This document shows positions 51,738-63,200 of a DNA stretch of 64,000 nt, one piece after another; the first letter of the stretch is position 1; the number at the start of each line of letters is the position of its first letter. The notes below the pieces were generated by a model. It was not told the DNA's origin, did no database searches, and saw nothing but the letters and a program-made list of their open reading frames with translations. The translations under genes and the position numbers were made by a program. Location of the stretch: positions 237,298 through 301,297 of the forward strand of contig CAJJDN010000046.1 of the NCBI GenBank assembly GCA_905182985.1. Reading direction: 5' to 3'. The stretch is from Paramecium sonneborni (lineage: Eukaryota; Ciliophora; Oligohymenophorea; Peniculida; Parameciidae).

Positions 51738-54700
51738 TCATTATTATAATGGCTTGTCTGATTTTCTAAAACTGTTTCCAGGAGTTATTGGTGGAATCAA
51801 CTCTAACATAGATGGGATTTATTGCTATATTTTAGAATACTTTTCTCTCCAACCTTCATTATCCTATAATTGATAGAATATTTTACTTATAATAAATCTT
51901 CGCTCGATTTACTTAAACGTTCTATTTCAACATTCAATTAATCTATAATATTTCTAAGTAAATGCAATTCACCTTCATTTGATGTAACTTTCCTTTTCCA
52001 TCTTTCAATTTCTAATTCTTAACTTGCTAATTTATTATTTGATTCTAATTTTTCATTATACAACTTTTCTTAATCTTAAGTTAATTTTTGGAATCTTCTT
52101 CTCCAATCTTCAACTTCTTTTTCTCTAGCTTCAACAGTCTTCTCTAAAATCTTGTAATCTAATTTCTCATTCTCTAATAATTATAATTATTATTGAGTAT
52201 TTTATTTTTGTAAATTTTCCAATTCTATATTTTTCTAACCAATTATTTCATTCAAATAATTCACATGTTAAGTTAATTTATTTATTTCATTTTGTAAATC
52301 ATTCCATTAATCCTCTTCCTTCCTATTATCTTTTAATTAAATTTCATATTATTTTGTAACTTATCTAAATTAGTGAATATCATCTTCCTTATTTCTTAAT
52401 GCATTCTATAATCTATTAATTTCATCCAACTATTATTCTTAATTAATTTATTCCTATTCTAATTATTTCTTCTTATCATCTAATTGTCTTTATAATTAAA
52501 TCATTTGCAATTTCAACTCATCAATTTATTAAATCTACTTCTAAATCTGTTCTAATAATCTTTTATTTTCAACTATTAATGGTTATAATTAATCAAGTTA
52601 TTATTCTTTTTAATGAAGTTGTTATTTATTCAAATCTAAATCTTAATTTTTATTTTTTAGCATAACTTTCAACCTTTCAATTTCACTAGACATCATTGCA
52701 CATTTATTTTCTAATTTCTCCTATTCTCTCTTTGTTTAATCATATTAATTTTACAATTATTAATATTTCTCATTTAAATCTTAGTACTTCTCAATTTCTT
52801 AATTAAATAAATCTTACAATTTTCTAAACTCCTATTCAATTTATTATAATCTCTTTAATTCAATATCTTTATTATCTAAATCTCTTAATAATTTATCTTA
52901 TTGTATCTATTATTCCCTAATATTTGTTAATAATTTTTAATTATTTTAAGATATATCATCAATATCATTTTATTATTGTTTAATAGTCATCTCTAAATTT
53001 TATTAATCTTTTAATTCTAATTTATATTAATCTATCTTCTTTCTATAATCTTCATTCTATTAAACACGTTCATTTTCTAAATCTTAAAATTTGGTCTACC
53101 ATAAACAGATTTCTCTATTATCATTATTTATCATTTCTTTTAAGAGATTTACTTATTATTCTAATGGTTATAATCTAATTATATTCTATTCTAATTAACT
53201 TAATTAAGCATTAAGTATATCATTTTATAATTTTAATTCATTATTTTCTTTTTCTAAATTATTTAGTTTTACTATTTAATCATTGATTCTTTCTTCAAAT
53301 TCAGGATATATATCTAATTTATGTCTTTATGTATTAATAGTTAATTCTAAAGAATTTAAATGCAACAACAATGATGCAATTTATTTATTTAGATTATTAT
53401 TAAATATCTTCAATCTTTATAATTCATTCTTTTAATTTAAATCTTATTCTCTTAATTAATCAATCTATTAAACATAAGATTAAATCAAAAACTAAGTTTT
53501 ATCTAGATCTGATTTTAATTATTCACATTCCTTAACCTTCTTATTATATGCAATTCTTAATTAATTTGCATCTGATTCACTTGTTTAGAGTGTTTATAAT
53601 TCACTTAAAATATCTTATTTCTTTCTATCTATATTTTAAAGATCTTTAACTAATTATCCATTAATGTCTAATTATTTTTTTAATTCAGTTTCTAAAATCT
53701 ATATTCTTTATTCTAATTCACTAATTTAATCATCCTTAGTATCATCTATTTCCATTTCTAATTCCACTATCTTTTATCTCATTTTTTCAACTGCATCTGA
53801 TTTTTATTATACAAATTTTGTTTCTTATGATTTAGAATTTTATTATCTTTATAATTCATTAATTGTTCCAATTAATCTAGCTACTCTAGATTATGAAATG
53901 ATTAATTCCTAATAAAGTTAAAGAGCCCTCTCTTTTTATTATTCTTTTTCAATCTTATAACTTTCAACTTAATTAAGTTCTAATGTTAGTGAGAATATTT
54001 TTGATCTTTACTCTTCAATATCTTATCCTTATTCTAAACATTTTGATTCTAATTATTAAATAGTAGTTTTCTATCCTTCAAATCTTAATACTAGTTATTT
54101 ATATTTATCATTAATATTTTACAATTTTGTATTCTATTATTCAGATGTTAAATATTTATTTTTCCATAACTCTGATTCTTATCTTTTCTATAACAATAGT
54201 TAATTTAAGGCATCTATTTCTCTTTAAGTACCTTATATTTCAAACTATCTATTTCTTATTAAAGATTCATTTTTTAATTCTTAAGATATCAATTAATTTT
54301 ATAATTTTTCAATTTAACTACTATCTTAAATATTAACTTTTTCAATTCTCTTTATTATTGGTACTGCTTCAATCTTAATTTATCCCAATTCAAAGTTATT
54401 ATTAAAGTTTTTCAATTCCTCTTATAACTTTATGATTCTTTATTATGAAACATCCAATAATCTTTATAATCTACTAATTTCTGAACAATTTTAATTGTAT
54501 TTTTCTCTCCACTATTCAGATCCAGCCATAGTCTCCTATAGTTCTTATCTTAATGATTATATTGTTCCTAATTACGATTTCACTCTTGATTCATATTTTG
54601 ATAATAAATTAATTCTAATCTTACTATCATTTAATTCATTCTATATTTAATTTCTATTTTATTTTAATTACTATATCTGTAACATTTATTCTTTTACTAC

Positions 54701-56202
54701 CTTCTCTTTCTCTTAACAAAGATGCTCTTATTTTTTTACTTATTATGTTAATTAATCAAATTCTGCTAATTGTTTTTTCTATTATTCTAAGTCTTTAAGT
54801 AATGAATTAATTTTCTCATTTGCAATTACTAATTATTAATCAATTGACTACAACTCTTAAATTTCAATTGTCTTTTATCTTAAAAGATTTAAGGTTTCAT
54901 TTAATACTTTATCCTTTTATATATTAGAGTTCTACAAATTCTGTTTATCAATAAGTAAAAAATCAATTTACTCTTATAATCTTTATATCTATCTATTATT
55001 TCTTTATAACTATTATATTTTAATTACTCAATACTTTCTAAATCACATCTTCCAATGTTAATATTTTACTCTTTAATTATTCTATATCATTAAAAGAATT
55101 TTCTAAACGAATATTTGTTTCATCTAATAATCCTTAAAGTCTTATTTTCTCTTCATCTAATGCTTAATTTTCAACTATCACTATCTTTTCTTCTTTCACT
55201 ATTTAAATCTTTGGTTTCTCTTATAATAATCCATTCAATCTAGATATTTCTTTATCTTTTTCATCCAATTTAGTTAATTAATTAGTTAAATCACTTATTT
55301 ATTTCTAAAATTCTAATTACTATTATCTCAAACCATTCAATTCATTATTTAATAAACTATTCTAATGTTCCTTCTCAAATAAATTAACTTGTGTTTATTA
55401 AAGCAATTAAGAATTATTTTAAGAACTCTTATCAATTTTCTACTTTTCTGTTTATTATTCATTTAATTCCACTTAAGGTGAATGTGGTTAAGTATCTACA
55501 TTCTCTATTAGATCATATTTCTTTAATCCTTCTTCTCTTAATTCTAAAAGTCGTTTTCTCTCATTTTCTGATTTTGTAAATCTATCCTTCCAAAGTTCAA
55601 CATCATGTTTCCAATTGATTATTTAATTTCTTAAATCTTGGTTAATTAATTCCCAGTTCTTATTTTATTATAAGAACTATTCTAAACTATTGTATTTGTT
55701 ATTTAACTATTTATAAATACAATTTCATTATACCTCTTAAATCTCTCTATCTTTGAATAACAATAGCTATATCTATCTTTAAAATTCTTAGTCCACTTCT
55801 CTTAACTTATCTATCTATTACTCTAATTCTAATATTTTTAATTATGCTTGTTCTAAATCCCTTGATTTTACTTAAAGCAATTAACTTTATTGTTTATTTT
55901 CTTCTTACAAAATTGCGTTTTTAGATTCATATTATATAAGCTTAAATTTAAAATGGATATATACTGATTATTCATAAGTAACATAGACATCTAATTATTA
56001 CTGAATTTTGAATGAATGCTCCTTTTAAGCTTCAACTTCAGCCATTAGTTCAGCTATTCTAATTTCACAGTATGCTATATCAGCTGTTGCTGGTAAATTA
56101 GGTTTACGTACATTCTTATACACAATTTCTAAAGATTCATTCAAATAAGATACTTTCTTCAGGATCAGGAATGTACACGCTTTATATTGTATTCGACTCC
56201 AT
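51738..56202 (-). CDS. Giant coiled-coil protein
   Basis: About 1,470 aa. Short ordered N-terminus: MESNTIQSVYIPDPEEK, then (after a 25-nt intron) KPNLPATADIAYCEIRIAEL, followed by more than 1,200 residues of continuous Gln/Glu/Leu/Asn heptad-like sequence. A final exon (after a 23-nt intron) encodes a globular-looking tail, DNEGWREKYSKIQQQIP ... PPITPGNSFRKSDKP. No catalytic motif. Size and composition fit a cytoskeletal, basal-body or cortical scaffold, but this is inference. Other small introns may exist that I did not locate. Glutamine codons TAA and TAG dominate. Confidence 0.82.
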
Positions 56203-57520
56203 TATAATATAAATAATATTGTTCACTAAATCTTTGATTTTTACATATAATTTTCATTTCATTTATTGATATTTATTTATCAATTATTCTATTCTTTATA
56301 TCCATCATTCGCTTTCTCCAATCTCACCTCTTTTCCATTTCATTATCATTAAATTTATTCAATTAATCCATCCTCAACTAACTTCAATTAATATCTATTT
56401 ATATTGCCAATCCTAAAAAAGATTTCTCTCAAATATTCAATCAATTAATAAATATAATTTTTTTATAATTAATATTCATTATGTCTATTTCTTTAGCAAC
56501 TCTGTTTATATTCTTTCATTAAAAATGATCCAATAATTTTCTTTTTCTTTCAAATAAAATAAAGTATATTTACATTTTCTGTAAACTCAATTTTTTAATA
56601 CTTTTCTATATGAAAATATTCATTATCTTCAGACGTTAAAATGGTCATAATTTAATTTTACTCTTTAAGAATTTCATTTTATACAAGCGTCAATAAATTA
56701 TAAAGCTATTACTAAAAATGTATAATTTTATGTTTGGTTAAATGATTGTTTTTAATATCATAAATTCATTTATTGTAAATATATTTACTAGTAAAGTTTA
56801 TCTTTTTCTACTCCGAAACAATTTTCAAATCCATATATCTATCCATAAAGCAGATTCTTGTATTTTGTCTAAAAGCTCGTTAAACTAAAAATTACAAAAT
56901 GGATTTATACTTACTTAAAGTCTTCTCTTTTTGAAATCCCTTAAAGTAATTTTATAAGTAATCCAATAATAGTTTTCTCACAAAATTCTGCTTAATTTCT
57001 ATGATATTAAGCTATTCATTCACCATAAGTATCAAAATTAATATCTCTAAAATTTTAATTTCATCAGAAATATTTCCCTTAACATTTTGAAATCAGATAC
57101 AATATATATTCCAATCTCAAATGTTTAATTTAAAATGATGGAGGATGATAACAAAAGTATAGTTTATAATATTTTATGAATAATCAATTCTTATAAATAT
57201 ATTCTGGAACTTTTCTCTTGCTTTTGTCGCTATGTTTTTACATTTAGAAGAACTAAAACAATTATCATATATTAAATAATATTTGCAAAATGAATTATAT
57301 AACATTTATTCACATTTATTATATAAGAAATAATTATGTAAATTTTAAATCGAAATAAAAGAGGTTGTTGCTTAAAATTCTTTTTAATTAAAATTTTGAA
57401 AATATCAAAAAGATTTAATTAACAACCTCTTATAGTTTATAATATAGTATTTAGACAAGCGAAATGAGGAATTATTATTTGAAAATAAATAAATAATTAT
57501 TTTTATAATAAAACTATTAA
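56203..57520. promoter_or_regulatory. 1.3-kb divergent intergenic region
   Basis: It separates the starts of the giant coiled-coil gene (minus) and GTPase 1 (plus). The stretch 56290-56400 is less A/T-rich than the rest and looks faintly coding on the minus strand (a short MDQLNKFNDNEMEK-type frame soon ends in TGA); I do not call it a gene. An inverted repeat lies at 57360-57430. The remainder is featureless. Confidence 0.45.
57360..57430. repeat. Inverted repeat, 10-bp arms, 51-bp loop
   Basis: Left arm AGAGGTTGTT (57360-57369) and right arm AACAACCTCT (57421-57430) are perfect reverse complements. The arms are the most GC-rich words in the region. It lies 90 bp upstream of the GTPase 1 start, so it may be a regulatory element or a small hairpin RNA. 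Confidence 0.55.
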
Positions 57521-59509
57521 ATGGGAAACTAGCAAGGATAATCTAATACAAAGGAAAATATGCCTGATTCTAATTAAACAGTTACAGTAAATTTAACAGG
57601 AATGAAAGAAATAGAATATGAGTTTTTAAATTTTATAATTGATGAAAATAGAAGAAAAAGATGGTAATAATGTTTAAAGTCATTTGAAATATTTTCAATG
57701 GAAGATTTAATTTCTGCATATGGATTAGATAAAGAAAGTAAAATTGGAAGACGATGTAATGAAGCAGAACATCTATTACTAAACAATTACTTTTTAAAAA
57801 AATAAAAAGAATCTGAAGCAAAATTTGAAGAATAGAAATTAATCACTTCCGATTACATATCAGAATATTTAAAAAATAATAAGATTTCAGATGATATTAT
57901 AATTATTGACGATAAGTAATATTATATAAAAAATATTTTAATTGTTGGAATAACTGGATAAGGGAAAACTACTTTTATAAATAGTTTTATTACATATTTA
58001 AAAGGATTTAATACTTCAAAAAGTTATGAAAATTTTCAATTTAGATTTTATGTTGACAAGCCTAATAACAAAAATGTACAATCTCATACTTAAAGTGTTA
58101 ATTCTTATTAAATTATTTATGAAGATTTCTTATTCAATCTGATTGATACACCAGGTTTAGGAGATACAGAGGGTTTAGAAAAAGATTAAAGAATTGTAGA
58201 TGATATTGCTAAATTTCTTTAATCCAATCTTTATGAAAATAATCAAAATCTTCATGCTGTTTTAATAATATCATAATCATCTACTTAATATGAAGTGATT
58301 GATAATAAATTGTCTCTTTTACAGACTTCAATGCTAAGTATATTAAAATTATTTGGAAAGTAAATGAGTAAATATGCACAACATTGTCTTTCTTTTTCAG
58401 ATTTTACAGCTGCTAACACTTTAAATTTTGAGAGTCCTTATTCTATATTCCATTCATTAACTGAATCATAATTGTAATTTATTCATGAAAATAAAATAAA
58501 TCAGTAAGAATAATCAAAATAACTCTAAGATCCTAATTTTTCTACATAAATTGATATAAATGTTTAAGATACTTATTAGTAATATTATTAATTTTAAAAT
58601 TCTGTATTTTCAGTTAAAAAATTAGGATTTATTGAAAAAATACAAATTAAAAAAAATATAGAAAATTATTCATTAATAACATAAAGAATTAAAAAGAGTC
58701 CTGGATTTGGTCTTTTAAATAGTGTTGAAGTAATTGCCCAAAGAAAGATTCTCAAACAAGAAAGAGATCAAATAAATTTGAAATTAAAAAATTTGATACT
58801 AAATAAAAATAAGATAAATGATAGTATAAGAAAAATCTAAATATATCAAAGTAGGATTGAAGAATCATCAAATTTTGAATTTTATGAATTCGTAACAGAA
58901 TGTAAAAGAGAATTTCAACCTCAAGAAGGAATTTACTTTACAAATTGTTTATAATGTAATAAAACCTGTTGTTAAATATGTGCAGTAAAAAATGAACATT
59001 TATCAAATTGTATATAAATGATCCATTTAAAAAATAAAATTATATGTTAATCATGTAATTGTTTATTAGATAAACATATTAATGAAAAATATCGATGGAG
59101 TTTTACAACTGAGCAAATAAAAAGAATAAATTTAAATCTTCAAAAAGAGAATGAAAATGCAAAATCTTAATATGAAAAAATTAAGTAAATTGTAGCTAAT
59201 TTATAAGAATCTTTAAATTATGTTCATTAAGATATTAAAATTACATTAATTTAAATGAAAAAATGTTTTGAAACACTATTATCTTCAGCATTATATACAG
59301 TAGATATTTAGGATGAAGAAGCTTATGATTTTGTATTAAGATTCTATCCTGAATATAAAGAAGCTCTTTAAGAATTTTACACATAAGATGATTTGAAAGT
59401 TAGTTAACAAATTAGAAAAGATGTCAAAGACAGAAAACTGTTAGTTTCATAAACATTATTGAATATCAAAACAATTTAATTTTAGGATAGATAATTTTAA
59501 AGATTTTGA
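57521..59509 (+). CDS. P-loop GTPase with C-terminal cysteine-rich module (paralog 1)
   Basis: Intronless, 662 aa, exact multiple of three. N-terminus MGNQQGQSN could be myristoylated. G1 is GITGQGKT (about residue 148) and the switch-II/G3 is NLIDTPGLGDT. The nucleotide-binding part resembles AIG1/IMAP- or septin-like TRAFAC GTPases. After a coiled-coil segment comes a cysteine-rich module, TNCLQCNKTCCQICAVKNEH, then CQSCNCLLDKH, likely zinc-binding. C-terminal helices end in SALYTVDIQDEEAYDFVL. Similar GTPase plus Cys-rich proteins occur in fish and ciliates; their role is unclear. Convergent with its paralog, the stops being 19 bp apart. Confidence 0.85.
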
Positions 59510-59528
59510 AAATATTAAATTGCATTAT

Positions 59529-61596
59529 TCAAGATCTCCTTAACTATTTACTTTAAAACTATTAAGTTTAAATACTTTAAAGTGTTTTAGATGCCAACAA
59601 TCTATCTTTTTTAATTTATTGTCTTGTTTCAGATGTAATTAATAGTTCTTGTTTATCTTTAAATTCTTGTAAAACATTTTTGTATTCTGGATAGAATTTT
59701 AAAACAAAATCGATTGCCTCAACATCAAGTATATCAAGTTTATAAAGAGCAGATGACAACAACTGAGTTAAACAATCTTTCATTATTTTTAAGACATTTA
59801 GAATTTCTTTATTTATTGCCTTACGCTTTTCTTTTTATTCTTTAAGTAAACCATCAATCATTTCTTTACTTTTTTAAGCATTACTATGTTCACTCTTTAA
59901 CTCTTCATTAACTTCAGTTTTTATAACTTTGATAGAATAATATATTACCTTGCTTAGGTTGATAAGAAAATTCTTGCTGACTATGAAAATCAATTGAATG
60001 ACCGCATTCACAATATTTTATGTATTTAGTTTCCACCCATTTATCAATCAACTGTACACAATCTTACAATTTCTAACTTTCACATGCTAAGCAACAAGTT
60101 TTACTACATTCCATACAATTAGTTGAGTAAGCTTTCCTACCATGTTTAAAAATAGGTTTTTTCTCCCATTCTGTTAAAAATAGCTTTGTTTCATAACCTT
60201 TTGTATCTTCTGCTTTGTTTTGATAAATCTACAATTTACGAGTATTTTCATCTATTGACTTTATAATTTTTAAAAAAATTAAGAGTTGTCCTTAAAGATC
60301 TTATAATTTATATTTAATTGTTGCTCTCTCCTAAATTACATTTGTTGTTTCATCTAAACTAAATCCTTCATTATTTGGATCACATATAAATTCAAATAGA
60401 TTTTGATAGTTTTAAAAATTTTTTTTAAAATGTATATTTTCAATGAATCCTTATTTTTCAGCTCTAAATACAGAGTTTTAGAACTAATAATAAAATTCTT
60501 CTTTTTTTTAATTAGCTATTTCTTCTTCTTATAAATTATTACTATTAAATATGTTTTCACTTTCATTTTGAATAGCTGTTTCATGAATTATATTAGTCTA
60601 TAATTAATTTTTTTTTTTTTATTTTATCAAAATTTATTCCTCCCTAATTGAATAAAATATAGAATCCTAACTCTCAAAATTTTAAGTACTTGTAGCTGTG
60701 AAATCTGAAAAAGTAAGACAATGTTTTGTAAATTAACACATTTATTTTCCAAATAATTTCAAAATACTTAACATTGATAATTGTAAAAGAGATGGATTAC
60801 CCTCAATTATTTCATATTAAGTAGATGACTATGAAACAAATAAAACTGCATGAAGTTTTTAATTTTTATTATAAAGTTCATCTCTAATGTATTCAGATAT
60901 TTATGTAATCCTTTCTTAATCTTTTTAAGGACCTTAAGTATCTGCTAAACCTGGTGTATCAATTAGATTAAGTAAGCAATTTTTATAAGTAAATTTATAA
61001 GAGGAAACTTAATTAGTATCAGATTATGCTTAAGAATCCTTAATTTTTATGATTTAAAAATAATCTAATTCAAATTATTTTTTTTCTCTAGGTTTAAATT
61101 CCTTTTCTATTGCTGTAACAAAACTATTAATAAATGTTGATTTTCCTTATCCTGTTATTCCTATTATTAAAATGTTTCTGATTTATAGATAAAATTAATC
61201 TGAAGGTTCAGGTTATTTAAATATTTTTAAATCTTGTATTTCTTTGATATTAATTTTTACATCATCTGCTCTTTATTATCGTAATAGATAGTTATTTAGA
61301 ATTTATATTTCAGCTTCATTAAGTCTTTTACCAGTTTTTGTTTCTTTATTCATTTAATAAGAAGAAAGCAAGTCTTCCATGTTAAAGATCTTCTATATTT
61401 CAAAATACTTTTTCCATTTATCTTTTCTACTTTTATCAACCAAAAATTTAAAAAATTCTGTCTCAAGATTGTCTTCTTATTTTTTCTTCTCCATAACAGT
61501 AGTAACAACAACAGGTTTATTCGTCTTCTACTCTTCTGTTTAAGGTACAGACTACTTTTAGACTTATTATGGCAATTATTGAGGCCTATTACCCAT
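59529..61596 (-). CDS. P-loop GTPase with C-terminal cysteine-rich module (paralog 2)
   Basis: Predicted 681 aa with one 22-nt intron that paralog 1 lacks. N-terminus MGNRPQQLPQ (Gly2 again possible for myristoylation). G1 is GITGQGKS, G3 NLIDTPGLADT, and a shared stretch HAVLFVSQSSTQYE follows. The middle contains a 13-A run (plus strand T-run near 60610) encoding lysines. Cysteine-rich module: TNCMECSKTCCLACESQ and KYCECGHSIDFH. It ends SALYKLDILDVEAIDFVLKF and on to the stop at 59529-59531. Clear paralog of the neighbouring gene in the opposite orientation. Confidence 0.85.
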
Positions 61597-62000
61597 ATAA
61601 TTCACAGATAGATTTATTAATTATGCTTTTTTATATCTCTTAAATAATACTTTTATAAGAATATATAATGAATATAAAAAAAATTTAAAATTTTATTTCT
61701 TTTATCTAGTTTATTTTTTAAGCTAGAAATTTAAAATTTTCTTTGTTTAATTGTTCTTAGCTTATGAAAACAATTCATAAACAACCAAAATTTTTGAAAT
61801 TAAATAAAATTATAAATAAGATTGTCAACACATATATTAAAATCAATACCTTGATTGAATATATAAAATGATATAATATCGAATAGAAATTTATTTACAA
61901 AAGAATTAAGAAGAAACTAGATTAATTTACATTTAGACTAGTTTCATCACTATAATAATTTAATTAATCTATGAATTGTTTATATAATTTTATACAACTT
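61597..62000. other. Intergenic region upstream of GTPase paralog 2
   Basis: About 400 bp of A/T-rich sequence between two minus-strand genes; the promoter of paralog 2 must lie here. No gene or RNA is seen. Confidence 0.5.
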
Positions 62001-63118
62001 TCATAATCCTTTATTAAAAACGATTGTTTTAATCTTATTACCTTTACTATTTGTTAAATTTTGATATTAAGATTCTAAATCAGTTGGATTAACCTTTAGA
62101 TATTATGGGAATATTCCAATTCCAACAGAAAGACCACAATATAAGAAAAATCCAGATAAACCTAATGATTAATAATAAAGAAATTACTTAAATCAAGCGC
62201 TAGACCTACAGCTTTTCCTTGTGGATAGCATCTAGCTTATTTCATATAATAAATAACAATTGGTGGAATAAACATTGGCAATGGTAAAATATATCTAGTA
62301 ACAAGAGTTCTAAAGAATGCAATTTTAGCTTAAAATAGTATTCGATAAATATTACCAGCTTCTTTAGATAATCCTGGTAATGGTTCTTGTGTTTCATCAT
62401 CAAAAACTTGTATTCCTTTTTAAAAATCTGGATATCTTGCAAAGAATAAATTAAATGTATTAGCAATCAATACACCAAATAATGGACATGCCTTAAAATA
62501 AAATAAGATTAAAAATTACTCTAATAAGAAGAGCTGGAGCATTAAGTTTCTTAAATAACCAAGATGTTCCTAAACTACCGACAACAGCAGATGAAACAGC
62601 TCCTCCATATGAAACTAATTATATATAAAAGTTTTACATGCTAACATTTCATTTGAAAATACATTAGAAGCATTTCTATTACAATAATTAAACATAAAGT
62701 TATAGGTTTGATTAGCAGATTAAGCTAATAATTAATTTATTGGCTTAAAATGAAAATAATAATTACTGTTGGTGGTAATACAGCTAATCCAAATGCTAAA
62801 GGTACATTAACAGGAACAAATGTTGATGTTCTAAATAGAATGTTAACAGGTTCTTTTAATTGTGGATGAATATTTGAATCTACAACATATCTCATTTTCC
62901 ATAGTTATTGATCATTATATGTTTTTCTAATTGATGGATCTTTGTCAACATTTTCTAAAATCTTTCCATATTCACTCAATTATTGAGGAGAATAAAAAAT
63001 ATTGCTAAAATTATTTAATTCAATACGCAGGACTTATTATATTCTAAAAATGTTTAAGTCTTCCCCAATAAGTAGTTAAATCCTCAGCTGAATCTTCTGT
63101 ATTAGTATATCTCTTCAT
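62001..63118 (-). CDS. Sideroflexin (mitochondrial amino-acid carrier)
   Basis: Predicted 331 aa, normal for the family; five introns (22, 23, 23, 28 and 26 nt) leave exactly 332 codons. Sideroflexins are inner-mitochondrial-membrane carriers; the human SFXN1 transports serine. Visible family features: TYWGRLKHF near the N-terminus, DQQLWKMRYVVDSNIHP, FNYCNRNAS, GSLGTSWLFKKL, PLPMFIPPIVIYYMKQA and GIGIFPQYLKV. The usual HPDTGE reads HPQLKE. At least four hydrophobic helices. Start MKRYTNTEDSAEDL; stop 62001-62003. Confidence 0.93.
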
Positions 63119-63200
63119 AAATAAATAATAATGTAAATAAAAATATCAAAATTACGTCACTTTTATATCCTTAATATTAAATATATTTTGTATAAATATT

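Noticed and set aside
54127..55579. Plus-strand hydrophobic frames around 54127-54336 and 55391-55579
   Set aside because: Antisense shadows of the giant coiled-coil gene; Leu/Ile/Phe-rich because Gln/Glu/Lys codons are read backwards.
56290..56400. Possible small minus-strand gene in the divergent spacer
   Set aside because: Somewhat richer in G+C, but the frame hits TGA after about 15 codons and no intron gives a convincing extension.
57574..57821. Two minus-strand frames under GTPase 1
   Set aside because: The plus-strand GTPase is open for 662 codons with P-loop and G3 motifs across this region.
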